Assembly (NCBI RefSeq): GCF_052113225.1
Contig: NZ_JBFRCT010000005.1
Coordinates: 124,001 to 188,000, forward strand
Source of the DNA: Pristimantibacillus sp052113225
Lineage (GTDB): Bacteria > Bacillota > Bacilli > Paenibacillales > Paenibacillaceae
DNA: 64,000 nt
Reading direction: 5' to 3'
Of the stretch, positions 1-7,629 are shown one piece after another. The first letter of the stretch is position 1. The number at the start of each line of letters is the position of its first letter. The position numbers and the translations under genes are program-made. The notes beneath the pieces are model-generated. The model was not told where the DNA came from and did not search any database. It saw only the letters and a program-made list of their open reading frames with translations.

Positions 1-289
1 GACGATTGCTCTCTTTGTTGTCGTGAACAACTGGAATGCTTATTATGATGGTCTCATTTACTCGATTAATACGGATGATTACCCGCTGCAAACCTATATT
101 CAACAGCTTGTCGTTAATCTGGATATGTCGATCCGCGATGTGGATCAAGTGAAGAGCCTGCTGACCGTATCCAATCGGAGCTTAACGGCAGCCAAGCTTG
201 TCATTACGATGGTCCCGATCTTGCTCATTTATCCGTTCATGCAGAAATACTTTATTAGCGGCATTATGATCGGTTCGGTGAAAGAGTAG
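1..289 (+). CDS. Carbohydrate ABC transporter permease, C-terminal part (partial)
   Basis: This is the 3' end of a gene that begins before the window; the reading frame is open from base 2 to the stop at 287-289. The fragment ends in the sequence YPFMQKYFISGIMIGSVKE, which is the characteristic C-terminus of MalG/LplC-type inner-membrane permeases of CUT1 sugar ABC transporters. A hydrophobic segment (LVITMVPILLIYPFM) would be the last membrane helix. The family imports oligosaccharides with a lipid-anchored binding protein and a separate ATPase. The substrate cannot be told from this fragment. Confidence 0.85.
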   Translation, partial: TIALFVVVNNWNAYYDGLIYSINTDDYPLQTYIQQLVVNLDMSIRDVDQVKSLLTVSNRSLTAAKLVITMVPILLIYPFMQKYFISGIMIGSVKE

Positions 290-349
290 CAGCTTCTTCT
301 TTATATAGAAGGAATGTATCAAATATAAATGAATAAGGGAGTGCTTAAC

Positions 350-1279
350 ATGCCGAAAGTACTGACGAACAAGCAGGTCCAACATTTTAAAGAAAAGGGC
401 TGGGTTAAGGTCGAGCAGGCATATCCAAGGGAAGAAGCACTTAAGGTACAGGATTTTCTATGGAATGAGCTGCTGGAGAAGCATGATGTGAAACGTGATG
501 ACCCTAGCACCTGGAAGCAGCCTGTCATTCGTCTTGGCGATTACTACGAGTCGGTGACAGATGGCTGCAATACAGACCGGCTGACGGCAGCAATTGAGGA
601 TTTGCTTGGCGAAGACAGGTGGCAGCTTGGCCGGACGAAGCATAAGGCGATGTGGGGCGGCTTCATTATTAACTTCGGACCGGAGGTGCCGGGCGGCTGG
701 CATTATGACGGCAGTCACTTCCGCCATTATCTGGACAGCTGGGAGCAAGGACTCCTTCTTGTCTGCTTGTTTTCGGATGTGCGAAAAGGCGGCTCGGGCA
801 CATTAGTGGCAGAAGGCTCGCATCATATTGTAGCGAAGATGCTGGAGCAGCATCCGGAAGGCCTTGGTCTTGGAGAAGCGATTCAAGAATGCAACAAGCA
901 CCCATGGCTGGAAAAGCTTGTAGTAAGTCATAAGGCATCTGAGAACAAAGCTGGCGCCAGCTTGCAGGAGAAGAAGGAATACCTCACAGCGTTTATGGAT
1001 TCTGCTTACGAAGATCCAGAAGGGTATTCACTTCGTGTCGTAGAAACGACAGGTGGACCAGGGGATATTGTCATCTGCCATCCGTTTCTGTATCACGCTC
1101 CTTCCAATAATGAGCTTGGGGTGCCGCGCTTTATGTGCAACCGGGTAGCTCCGACCAAAGAGCGAATGAAGCTGAACCGCGAGAATCCAGCTGATTATTC
1201 GGTCGTAGAGCAAATGATCCGTTCATCCCTTGGACTTAATGATAACGATGAATGTACTTGGGCGAGAAGGGAATTATAA
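350..1279 (+). CDS. Phytanoyl-CoA dioxygenase (PhyH) family protein
   Basis: A 309-residue Fe(II)/2-oxoglutarate-dependent oxygenase of the PhyH family. The iron facial triad is visible as HxD at residues H118 and D120 (GWHYDGSH) and a distal histidine in CHPFLYHAPS near residue 249, followed by an arginine (PRFMCNR) that usually binds 2-oxoglutarate. The ATG at 350 is chosen because GGGAG lies eight to ten bases upstream; an in-frame ATG at 329 has no ribosome binding site. It follows the sugar permease by 60 bp and may be its co-transcribed partner, an arrangement often seen in Paenibacillus sugar-uptake loci. The substrate is unknown; these enzymes hydroxylate small molecules. Confidence 0.85.
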   Translation: MPKVLTNKQVQHFKEKGWVKVEQAYPREEALKVQDFLWNELLEKHDVKRDDPSTWKQPVIRLGDYYESVTDGCNTDRLTAAIEDLLGEDRWQLGRTKHKAMWGGFIINFGPEVPGGWHYDGSHFRHYLDSWEQGLLLVCLFSDVRKGGSGTLVAEGSHHIVAKMLEQHPEGLGLGEAIQECNKHPWLEKLVVSHKASENKAGASLQEKKEYLTAFMDSAYEDPEGYSLRVVETTGGPGDIVICHPFLYHAPSNNELGVPRFMCNRVAPTKERMKLNRENPADYSVVEQMIRSSLGLNDNDECTWARREL

Positions 1280-1290
1280 AGATAAGCCAG

Positions 1291-1324
1291 GGGGAGAGCA
1301 GGAGAGGAGTCTTGCTCTTCCTTT
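1291..1324 (+). terminator. Possible intrinsic terminator after the PhyH gene
   Basis: Arms GGGAGAGCA and TGCTCTTCC flank a short loop and are followed by TTTAA. The U-tract is short, so termination may be weak. Confidence 0.4.
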
Positions 1325-1412
1325 AAGGCTTTGGAAAATGCAGCTCAGAATAGGGTTCCAAGTGGACGGTGTTCGCCATAAAAAAATTTTTTCCTAATGG
1401 GACCCATTGGTA

Positions 1413-1442
1413 TTAGCTATTTCCATTTGGATGTGGTACAAT
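1413..1442 (+). promoter_or_regulatory. Promoter and long leader of the cold-shock gene
   Basis: TTAGCT (1413-1418), an 18-bp spacer and an extended -10 (TGG-TACAAT, -10 at 1437-1442) precede the csp gene. Transcription from here gives a leader of about 140 nt (to 1587). Long structured leaders are typical of cold-shock mRNAs, where they control translation at low temperature. No other feature was seen in the 308-bp gap. Confidence 0.5.
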
Positions 1443-1587
1443 GTGTTTATAAACGTGACCTGAATTCACATCTCGTAGAGGGTTATTTTTACGAAATGAA
1501 ATAATCTTGTACGATATGTGAATTTTTTATTTGTTAGTTCAAAGAATAAGAATGTCATGTAAATCATATATAAGGTGGTAATTACAA

Positions 1588-1788
1588 ATGGAACAAGGTA
1601 CAGTAAAATGGTTTAACGCAGAAAAAGGTTTTGGCTTTATCGAAGTTGAAGGCGGCAACGATGTATTCGTACATTTCAGCGCTATTCAAGGCGACGGTTT
1701 CAAATCGTTGGACGAAGGTCAACGCGTTGAATTCAACATCGTTCAAGGCAACCGTGGTCCACAAGCAGAAAACGTTGTAAAACTGTAG
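1588..1788 (+). CDS. csp: Cold-shock protein, CspA/CspB family
   Basis: A 66-residue single cold-shock domain, the full family length. RNP1 (KGFGFI, residues 13-18) and RNP2 (VFVHF, about residues 27-31) are intact, so the protein should bind single-stranded RNA and DNA as an RNA chaperone in the cytoplasm. AAGGTGGT lies eight bases before the ATG. A strong terminator follows at 1803-1832, and a second cold-shock gene (ydjO-like) lies just downstream. Confidence 0.97.
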   Translation: MEQGTVKWFNAEKGFGFIEVEGGNDVFVHFSAIQGDGFKSLDEGQRVEFNIVQGNRGPQAENVVKL

Positions 1789-1802
1789 TATTGCTGAAGA
1801 AT

Positions 1803-1832
1803 GCCCCGAACTTCCGGTTTGGGGCTTTTTTT
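1803..1832 (+). terminator. Intrinsic terminator of csp
   Basis: GCCCCGAAC pairs with GTTTGGGGC (one G-U pair) and is followed by seven T. Confidence 0.9.
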
Positions 1833-1869
1833 CATTGCCATTACAGATTAGAAGAAAAGAGGGATTATA

Positions 1870-2076
1870 TTGTATTCTCGGAAAAAAACGGCCGAAGAAC
1901 TGCCTACTGAGCTAACAGTGGTATGGTCATGCTCGAGTGAGCAATGCAAGGGATGGATGAGGGATAATTTCTCACTGTCCGAAGCTCCCGTATGCTTCCT
2001 ATGCCAATCCCCTATGATCAAAGAAGAGAGAATGCTGGCTATTGTAGATAATACAAGCTACAGCCAACGCAAATAG
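1870..2076 (+). CDS. YdjO-like cold-inducible zinc-ribbon protein
   Basis: A 68-residue protein with two Cys pairs (CSSEQC and CFLC), which suggest a small zinc ribbon. Length and motif layout match the cold-inducible YdjO family of Bacillus. The start is a TTG at 1870 with GAGGG six to seven bases upstream; there is no suitable ATG. Its position directly after csp fits a cold-response role. Function is not established for the family; nucleic-acid binding is inference from the ribbon. Confidence 0.75.
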   Translation: MYSRKKTAEELPTELTVVWSCSSEQCKGWMRDNFSLSEAPVCFLCQSPMIKEERMLAIVDNTSYSQRK

Positions 2077-2103
2077 ATGCCCATTAGCAGGCTGAACAAG
2101 AGG

Positions 2104-2136
2104 AAGCATTTCCTATTTTAGGAGGTGCTTTTTTTT
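2104..2136 (+). terminator. Intrinsic terminator after the ydjO-like gene
   Basis: A 12-bp stem (2104-2115 with 2119-2130, two G-U pairs) is followed by a run of T to 2136. Confidence 0.85.
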
Positions 2137-2142
2137 GCGTTC

Positions 2143-2439
2143 TCATGTTCTCGCCGCACTTCTTCCTACCCCAACAACGATCCGAGCTAAACCATAAATC
2201 ATTAAATACCCCGTACTGATGATAAAAGTTGGCGATTCCAGCACGGAATGAATCTCTGTCATATACACGGTGTTGTCCATAATTGTCCTTGTTGCTGCTG
2301 TTGCTATCACAGTGGATGCGAGGAAGATCGCGATTGCGGCCAGGCTGCTGAGCAATTTCCTGCCCGTCTCACTCCGATAACTGATCCAGCCAACAAGGAT
2401 GGCTGCTATTGCCAGCCCTGCTCCAATGATAATACTCAT
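2143..2439 (-). CDS. Small integral membrane protein of unknown function
   Basis: A 98-residue protein with about three hydrophobic segments (start to residue 18, about 32-50 and 70-92). GAGGTGAT lies just upstream of the ATG on the minus strand. No family motif was recognised. It is convergent with the ydjO-like gene and divergent from the Fur-box promoter of the next gene. Only a membrane location can be inferred. Confidence 0.6.
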   Translation of the reverse strand: MSIIIGAGLAIAAILVGWISYRSETGRKLLSSLAAIAIFLASTVIATAATRTIMDNTVYMTEIHSVLESPTFIISTGYLMIYGLARIVVGVGRSAART

Positions 2440-2495
2440 CTCATCACCTCTTCCTTACAGCTTTAGGCAAAAGTGTCTATCTTATGCGGCTTAAA

Positions 2496-2524
2496 TTGAC
2501 AGTATATATGAGAATCTTTATCAT
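2496..2524 (+). promoter_or_regulatory. Promoter with overlapping Fur box
   Basis: TTGACA (2496-2501), a 17-bp spacer and TATCAT (2519-2524) form a near-consensus sigma-A promoter. Bases 2509-2523 read TGAGAATCTTTATCA, matching the Bacillus 7-1-7 Fur box (TGATAAT-N-ATTATCA) at 13 of 15 positions and overlapping the spacer and the -10. Iron-loaded Fur would be expected to block this promoter. Confidence 0.75.
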
Positions 2525-2606
2525 ATTAGAGGACTAAATACATAGAATAAATAGGTGTAATACGGGCCTTAGGTCCATGTGATAAATGAAATGGAGGTCG
2601 GAGACG

Positions 2607-3407
2607 TTGTTTGATTGGACGATCGTGAAGGTGTATTACCATATTTCGCCTGAAGGGGCGGAGCATCCGATGTATGAGATTCCGACAACGAGCTTTTTTG
2701 ATCCGGCAATCCTGCAAGAGGCGCTTCGAATAAGCGGAGAGACTGTGCAGGCAACCTCGAAAGCGCTGCCAGCTTCTTTTATCGGAACATCCATATGCAA
2801 AGTGAGTATTGTTCAGCTGTTGTTCGTATCGATGTACAATCGTTTACTGGATATGTACCCGGATAATATCAATTACCAGGTGGAAATGCATGATGATCAT
2901 GCCCATCTTGGTTATAAAATAAAAGAACTCCGCTCTGTAGCGGTTCCCGTCGAACCGGAAGAGCGCAAGGTTTTCCTGCTCCAGCATTGGGAGGAGTATT
3001 TCACTAATTTTGTTACACCTGCGGTGGAGCTGATCGCTGCAGCTGGCGATTTGAAGCCGGATGCGATCTGGCAGCAGTTCAGCGGTCATCTCAGGATGAT
3101 GCAGGACTTTATCGCTGACCATATGAACATGCAGCAGCTTACGGAGCAATTGTTGGAGGACGGCAAGTTACTTACGGAGTTCCTGGATCCAGCCTTGTTC
3201 AACCGAAGACGGAATCCTTATTACCTGCAAAATCCCCGTTATGTGGAGAATCCGTATAAGCCAGAGGAGAAGTGGCTGATGCATTCCTCCTGCTGTAAGT
3301 ATGACCGCCGTGAGAACGGGATGAAATGCTACACCTGCCCGCGAATGACTAACGAAGAGCGGGAAGAGCAGAGATGCGAGATACTCGCCATTGCCGCCGT
3401 GCATTAA
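2607..3407 (+). CDS. FhuF-like ferric-siderophore reductase, [2Fe-2S] protein
   Basis: A 266-residue cytoplasmic protein. Its C-terminus carries Cys-Cys-x10-Cys-x2-Cys (CC at about residues 239-240, then CYTCP), the [2Fe-2S] motif of FhuF-type ferric iron reductases. These release iron from imported siderophores. The start is taken as the TTG at 2607, preceded by GGAGGT eight bases upstream; the in-frame ATG at 2586 lacks a ribosome binding site. The Fur box upstream fits iron starvation control. No siderophore transporter or synthetase lies next to it, so the ferric substrate is not known. Confidence 0.75.
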   Translation: MFDWTIVKVYYHISPEGAEHPMYEIPTTSFFDPAILQEALRISGETVQATSKALPASFIGTSICKVSIVQLLFVSMYNRLLDMYPDNINYQVEMHDDHAHLGYKIKELRSVAVPVEPEERKVFLLQHWEEYFTNFVTPAVELIAAAGDLKPDAIWQQFSGHLRMMQDFIADHMNMQQLTEQLLEDGKLLTEFLDPALFNRRRNPYYLQNPRYVENPYKPEEKWLMHSSCCKYDRRENGMKCYTCPRMTNEEREEQRCEILAIAAVH

Positions 3408-3436
3408 TCTCCATATACATAATTAGCAAGAAGAAT

Positions 3437-3466
3437 GAGTATCTCGATCATGAGATGCTCTTTTTT
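3437..3466 (+). terminator. Intrinsic terminator of the FhuF-like gene
   Basis: GAGTATCTC pairs with GAGATGCTC and is followed by six T. Confidence 0.85.
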
Positions 3467-3474
3467 ATTTGCCA

Positions 3475-4371
3475 CTATCCTAGTTGTATCTTGAGCCGAT
3501 TCGTGAACGCTTTAATAATCCTGGATTGTGACTTATTCTTTGCTCTTATCCAGCCAAGCGGCACTGGGGAGTCTCCCGGATGGCGGATATTTATTACTCT
3601 AAAACCTTCGAGGTAAGGCTCATCACGGTTCACGAAGGTGAAGTCTACGCCTAACGTGATGGCCATCTCTTCGCGTAAGGCTTGTCTAATGGCAGAAGTA
3701 TTATTGGTTGTAAACATGATGTTCATTGGGCCGTATTGGTTGGCGAGACGATTGACGTACCAGCTGATGTAGTCTTCCTTGTAGAGGGCAAGCGGGTACC
3801 GTTGCAGCTCCTCAGGGGTAACGTATTTCCGTAAGGCGAGCGAACTGCTTTGGCTCACACAGCAGAGCATAGACGTATCGACGACCTTCGTAAAGACGAA
3901 GTCGTTCACACGGGCCTCCAAATCCTCGTATAAAATAATGAGCCCAAGATCAATTTTATCCTGATGAATGCTGTTCAGCATATCGAGTGAATGGGTCTCC
4001 TCGATCACTACCTTCACTTTCGGATAGTCCTGCTTGAATGCGGCAATTGTCTTGACCAGCAGAGACATTGGTCCAGGTATTGTAGCGATACGAAGCTCAC
4101 CGCTGATCGTATTGGTGAAGCTTTGCGCTTCCTCACGGAGCTCTTTCACCTTCTCAATAATTTCACTTGCTTTATCAATAAGAATAATGCCTTCTGCAAT
4201 CGGGAAGGTGCCTTGCCGGGAGCGGGTGAACAGCTTTACACCAAGCTCATTCTCCAAATGCGTAATGGATTGGCTGATGGCGGGCAGTGTGACATGCAGA
4301 TTGTTCGAAGCAGCAGAGATTGATTTAACCTTAGCGACCTCCAGGATGTATTCCAGCTGATCAATGTTCAT
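3475..4371 (-). CDS. LysR-family transcriptional regulator
   Basis: A 298-residue LysR regulator: an N-terminal winged helix-turn-helix (residues about 3-62, including LEYILEVAKVKSISAAS and AISQSITHLENELGVKLF) and a two-subdomain effector domain from about residue 90. GAGGAA lies about eight bases before the ATG. LysR regulators usually control a divergent neighbour. Here that neighbour is a truncated SDR whose promoter region and N-terminal codons are missing: only three bases separate the LysR ATG from the open SDR frame. The LysR promoter region may therefore also be lost, and the regulator may be orphaned. Confidence 0.9.
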   Translation of the reverse strand: MNIDQLEYILEVAKVKSISAASNNLHVTLPAISQSITHLENELGVKLFTRSRQGTFPIAEGIILIDKASEIIEKVKELREEAQSFTNTISGELRIATIPGPMSLLVKTIAAFKQDYPKVKVVIEETHSLDMLNSIHQDKIDLGLIILYEDLEARVNDFVFTKVVDTSMLCCVSQSSSLALRKYVTPEELQRYPLALYKEDYISWYVNRLANQYGPMNIMFTTNNTSAIRQALREEMAITLGVDFTFVNRDEPYLEGFRVINIRHPGDSPVPLGWIRAKNKSQSRIIKAFTNRLKIQLG

Positions 4372-4374
4372 TAG

Positions 4375-4896
4375 TGTTGTTCCTCAATCGATGTGCTGTT
4401 CAATAATGCTGGTATTTATGTCATTAAGCCACTCTTCGATACGACTGTAGAGGACTGGAACCGCCTCATGAACATTAATGTAACGAGTGTATTTCTTGGC
4501 ATGAAACATGTCATTCCGGTGATGCTGAAGCAGCAGAAGGGCTCAGTTATTAATGCTTCATCGATCGCTGGTATCGGTGGTTCGCCAAACCATGTCCTGT
4601 ACGGGGCAAGCAAAGGTGCGGTACGTACGATGTCGAAGGATGTGGCGATGGAATTCGCAACGCAAGGTGTGCGGGTCAACTCGATCCACCCAGGGTACAT
4701 TAATACGGCTATGGTTGATTATGCAGCGGCAGCAACACACAGCGACAAAGAAAAGCTCGGACAAGTCGTATCGCCAATGGGTCGTGTGGGAACGGTAGAT
4801 GAGGTATCGAATCTCGTCTTATTCCTTGCATCGGATGAATCGGCTTATATGACGGGGACAGAAATGGTTATCGACGGCGGGGCAATGGCTCGTTAA
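4375..4896 (+). pseudogene. SDR oxidoreductase lacking its N-terminal cofactor half
   Basis: The frame opens after a stop at 4372-4374 and reads DVLFNNAG (from 4390) through the SDR catalytic region, with Ser (NASSIAG), YGASK (YxxxK) and the C-terminal TGTEMVIDGG all intact. By comparison with the intact SDR next door, about 82 N-terminal residues are missing, including the TGxxxGIG dinucleotide-binding loop. The only start is a GTG at 4393 without a ribosome binding site. The break lies within 20 bp of the divergent LysR start, consistent with one deletion that removed the intergenic region and the 5' end. The product should not bind NAD(P). Confidence 0.8.
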
Positions 4897-4934
4897 GGTC
4901 TTATCTTCTATATTTAATAAAAGGTGGTTATCCT

Positions 4935-5678
4935 ATGCGTTTCCAAAATAAAGTAGCAATTGTTACCGGTGGGGCAAGTGGTATTGGGGAAGCAACTGTT
5001 CGTGAATTCGCAGCCGAAGGTGCGAAAGTCGTCATCGCAGATTTTTCGGACCGTGGAGCTGCAGTATCGGAAGAGCTGAACAAACAAGGCTATGATACCT
5101 TCTTCGTAAAGACGAATGTTGCTGATGAAGCCAATGTGAAAGCAATGGTTGCAGCCACCGTTAAGAAATACGGCAAGCTTGACATACTTTTCGCTAATGC
5201 AGGCATCGGTGGGCAAGGCGTTACACATGAGTTGTCTACGAAGGATTGGCATCGGATGATTGATATTAACCTGACAGGTGTATTCCTCTGCAACAAGTAT
5301 ACGATTGATCAAATGCTGAAGCAGGGTACAGGCGGAGCAATCGTGAACTGCGGCTCGATTCACAGCCATGTGGCTCGTGGTCCGATTCCGGCTTACTCGG
5401 CTGCCAAAGGCGGCGTGAAACTGCTGACGCAAAGTACAGCGATTGCTTATGCGCAGAAGGGCATACGTGTGAATGCCATCTGTCCGGGTTATATCGAGAC
5501 GCCTCTGATTGCAGGCAGCAGTGAAGAGGCACATCAATACCTCACAAATCTGCATCCAATGGGCCGTCTCGGAAAGCCGGAAGAGATTGCGAAGTCAGTC
5601 CTTTTCCTTGCAAGTGATGATGCGTCGTTTGTTACAGGAACAACCTTGACGGTTGATGGTGGATATACAGCGCAATAA
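4935..5678 (+). CDS. SDR-family NAD(P)-dependent oxidoreductase
   Basis: A complete 247-residue classical short-chain dehydrogenase: TGGASGIG (residues 11-18) binds the cofactor, NAG (88-90) stabilises the fold, and Ser, YSAAK (YxxxK) form the active site. The aspartate at the end of the second beta strand (VVIADFSD) favours NAD(H). AAAGGTGG precedes the ATG. It follows the truncated SDR by 38 bp and is likely its former operon partner under the LysR regulator. The alcohol/ketone substrate cannot be read from sequence. Confidence 0.9.
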   Translation: MRFQNKVAIVTGGASGIGEATVREFAAEGAKVVIADFSDRGAAVSEELNKQGYDTFFVKTNVADEANVKAMVAATVKKYGKLDILFANAGIGGQGVTHELSTKDWHRMIDINLTGVFLCNKYTIDQMLKQGTGGAIVNCGSIHSHVARGPIPAYSAAKGGVKLLTQSTAIAYAQKGIRVNAICPGYIETPLIAGSSEEAHQYLTNLHPMGRLGKPEEIAKSVLFLASDDASFVTGTTLTVDGGYTAQ

Positions 5679-5819
5679 ATAGCCAGATAAAAAAGCCATA
5701 GCTTTGCGGATACGCATAGCTAACCCGATTAATTTACTTCGCATCCTGCTCAGTATCATCATTCCGGATGACCATGTCGAGTTTGTCCCGGAAGTTTTAC
5801 CATCATAGGCAACGAATTT

Positions 5820-5847
5820 TTGATTCTGTCCCTTTGAATGGTACAAT
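5820..5847 (+). promoter_or_regulatory. Promoter of the 94-residue protein gene
   Basis: TTGATT (5820-5825), 16-bp spacer, extended -10 TGG-TACAAT (-10 at 5842-5847). Confidence 0.6.
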
Positions 5848-5881
5848 AGACCATAAATGTATCCGAGGGGGCAAGAGTCAG

Positions 5882-6166
5882 ATGAGTGAGCAACAATTAA
5901 ATGAGCAGGAATTAGTGAAATATCTCGCAGAGCGTTCGAAAGTGTCTGCGGAAACAATCAGCCTCGTGCTGAAGCATGAGGCTGCCTTTATTGATAAAGC
6001 GCAAAGCTCGGCGAAAGGGCAAGTCGTTGATATCGACAGCGATGAACTGGTTGATTATGTGCTGAAGCAGCGTGATGTGAAGCTGGATGAGATCACAATT
6101 GAGACGATCCTCGATATGGAAATGGATTATCTTGTTGAGCATGGCTTCGCCGATCAAGAAGACTAA
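5882..6166 (+). CDS. Small acidic cytoplasmic protein, unknown function
   Basis: A 94-residue, largely helical, acidic protein without membrane segments or cysteines. The ATG at 5882 is preferred because GAGGGGG lies about ten bases upstream and a good promoter sits at 5820-5847; the longer frame starting at 5768 would overlap that promoter. It forms its own transcription unit ending at a strong terminator. I do not recognise the family. Confidence 0.65.
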   Translation: MSEQQLNEQELVKYLAERSKVSAETISLVLKHEAAFIDKAQSSAKGQVVDIDSDELVDYVLKQRDVKLDEITIETILDMEMDYLVEHGFADQED

Positions 6167-6181
6167 TTAGAGTAGACAAAG

Positions 6182-6217
6182 AAAAGCCATCTGCTAACAA
6201 ATAGCAGATGGCTTTTT
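6182..6217. terminator. Bidirectional terminator between convergent genes
   Basis: AAGCCATCTGCTA pairs with TAGCAGATGGCTT; A-rich on the left and T-rich on the right, so it can serve both the 94-residue gene and the YibE/F gene. Confidence 0.9.
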
Positions 6218-6225
6218 ATTATGGC

Positions 6226-7467
6226 TTACATAGCAGCCTGTTCATTATCTATAGCAGAGTTGGCTTGTTCCATCTCCACAGCCGCCGCCAGTTTGCGGGC
6301 AGCCATACGATCATAATACGGCATGAGCCGTGATGACACGAAGGCCACAATTGGTGCGGTTAGAATAACCCCGATGCTGCCGGTCATCCCTTGCAGCACC
6401 TCGATCGTGACGAGATTCATATTAACAAGCTGATTAAATGGCACTTTGTAAGCATACAGGACAAGCAGTGACATGAGGGAGGATCCGGTGAAGGCAAGGA
6501 TCAGTGTTGTTGCCATCGTTCCCATCATATCGCGGCCAACGTTCATGCCGGCCATAAACAAAGCCTTTGGACCAAGTTCCCGGTTAGTGGTATACACTTC
6601 ATGCACAGCGGAGGCAATTGAGATGCCAATATCCATGATTGCACCCAGCGCTGCAATTAGAACGCCGGCGAACAAGAGGCCTTGCACATGCAGTCCTGTA
6701 TTGTCCGCAACTAGTAGAAGTGTCTCCGAGTCATTCGTATTGAATCCATTGATATGAAGAAGGTGTCCTGCCAAGGTTGCTATGCCGGCTGCTAGGATAA
6801 CACCAATCATCGTGCCGATAATGGCGGACAGCGATTTGGAGCTCCAGCCGTCAAGTAATAGCAGCGTAACGATAATCGTTGTGGTGACGACAATGATGGC
6901 AGCGAGCATAGGTGAATAGCCGCGGTAGAGCATCGGCAGGAAGAGAAAAAAGATACTGCCGAAGGTGAAGAGCAGGGCGACTGCTGACTTCAGCCCTTTT
7001 TTACCCCCGATTGCCCATAAAATCGCTAGGAAGATAGCAATCATGCCATACAAATAGGGAGCCCGATAGTAGTTGTAGACGGTAACGTTGTAATTGGACT
7101 CGTTTGCTGTTGCGATATTGACCGTCAGCGTGGTCCCGGCCTTGGCATGAACGTTAAACATCGTGCTGAGGTAGTTCGTAACAGGTACAACCTCGCCTTT
7201 ATGCTCTCCCGACAGAATTTTAAGCGACAGCTCCTGCGTGCCGCGGTATAGTCCATCAATATTAGGATCCTTCTCGAGTTGTTCCTTCGTAATATCGACC
7301 ACGCGTGCTTTCTCATAGCGCTCATAGGAGCTGCCTGTCTGTTGATTAAAGGTGAACTCGTCCATAAGATTGAAACGGTAGACCGATGCTGCAAACACCA
7401 ATAGTAATAAGATAAAAACTCCTGCTCTGAATTTCGGCTGCGCCATCCTGCTCCACAGTACGTTCAC
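6226..7467 (-). CDS. YibE/F family multi-pass membrane protein
   Basis: A 413-residue protein with an N-terminal membrane anchor, an extracytoplasmic beta-rich domain (about residues 40-135) and seven or so membrane helices, matching the YibE/F family of Firmicutes. The start is GTG at 7467, with GGAGGGAG about eight bases upstream. A typical family stretch is IAALGAIMDIGISIASAV. The biochemical role of YibE/F proteins is not established; membrane transport is a guess. It shares a terminator with the preceding convergent gene. Confidence 0.85.
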   Translation of the reverse strand: MNVLWSRMAQPKFRAGVFILLLLVFAASVYRFNLMDEFTFNQQTGSSYERYEKARVVDITKEQLEKDPNIDGLYRGTQELSLKILSGEHKGEVVPVTNYLSTMFNVHAKAGTTLTVNIATANESNYNVTVYNYYRAPYLYGMIAIFLAILWAIGGKKGLKSAVALLFTFGSIFFLFLPMLYRGYSPMLAAIIVVTTTIIVTLLLLDGWSSKSLSAIIGTMIGVILAAGIATLAGHLLHINGFNTNDSETLLLVADNTGLHVQGLLFAGVLIAALGAIMDIGISIASAVHEVYTTNRELGPKALFMAGMNVGRDMMGTMATTLILAFTGSSLMSLLVLYAYKVPFNQLVNMNLVTIEVLQGMTGSIGVILTAPIVAFVSSRLMPYYDRMAARKLAAAVEMEQANSAIDNEQAAM

Positions 7468-7629
7468 TTGAGGCTCCCTCCGTGTCCTTCATATCCATTT
7501 GTCCCAATCATAATCATCGTTTGTTAATTAGGGATTAATTTACAATTACTTCAAGAAAGGAATACAACTCCATTAACAATTGAGCTTTACGATAGGACAA
7601 AGATTAGTCATGTACTGGAGGTTGTTTCG

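Noticed and set aside
4914..5555. A 213-codon minus-strand open frame
   Set aside because: Antisense to the intact SDR gene; no ribosome binding site or motif.
5690..5745. Terminator after the intact SDR gene
   Set aside because: A hairpin around GCG-GATA-CGC is present, but no T-run follows on the plus strand; only the reverse direction would have one and no gene uses it.
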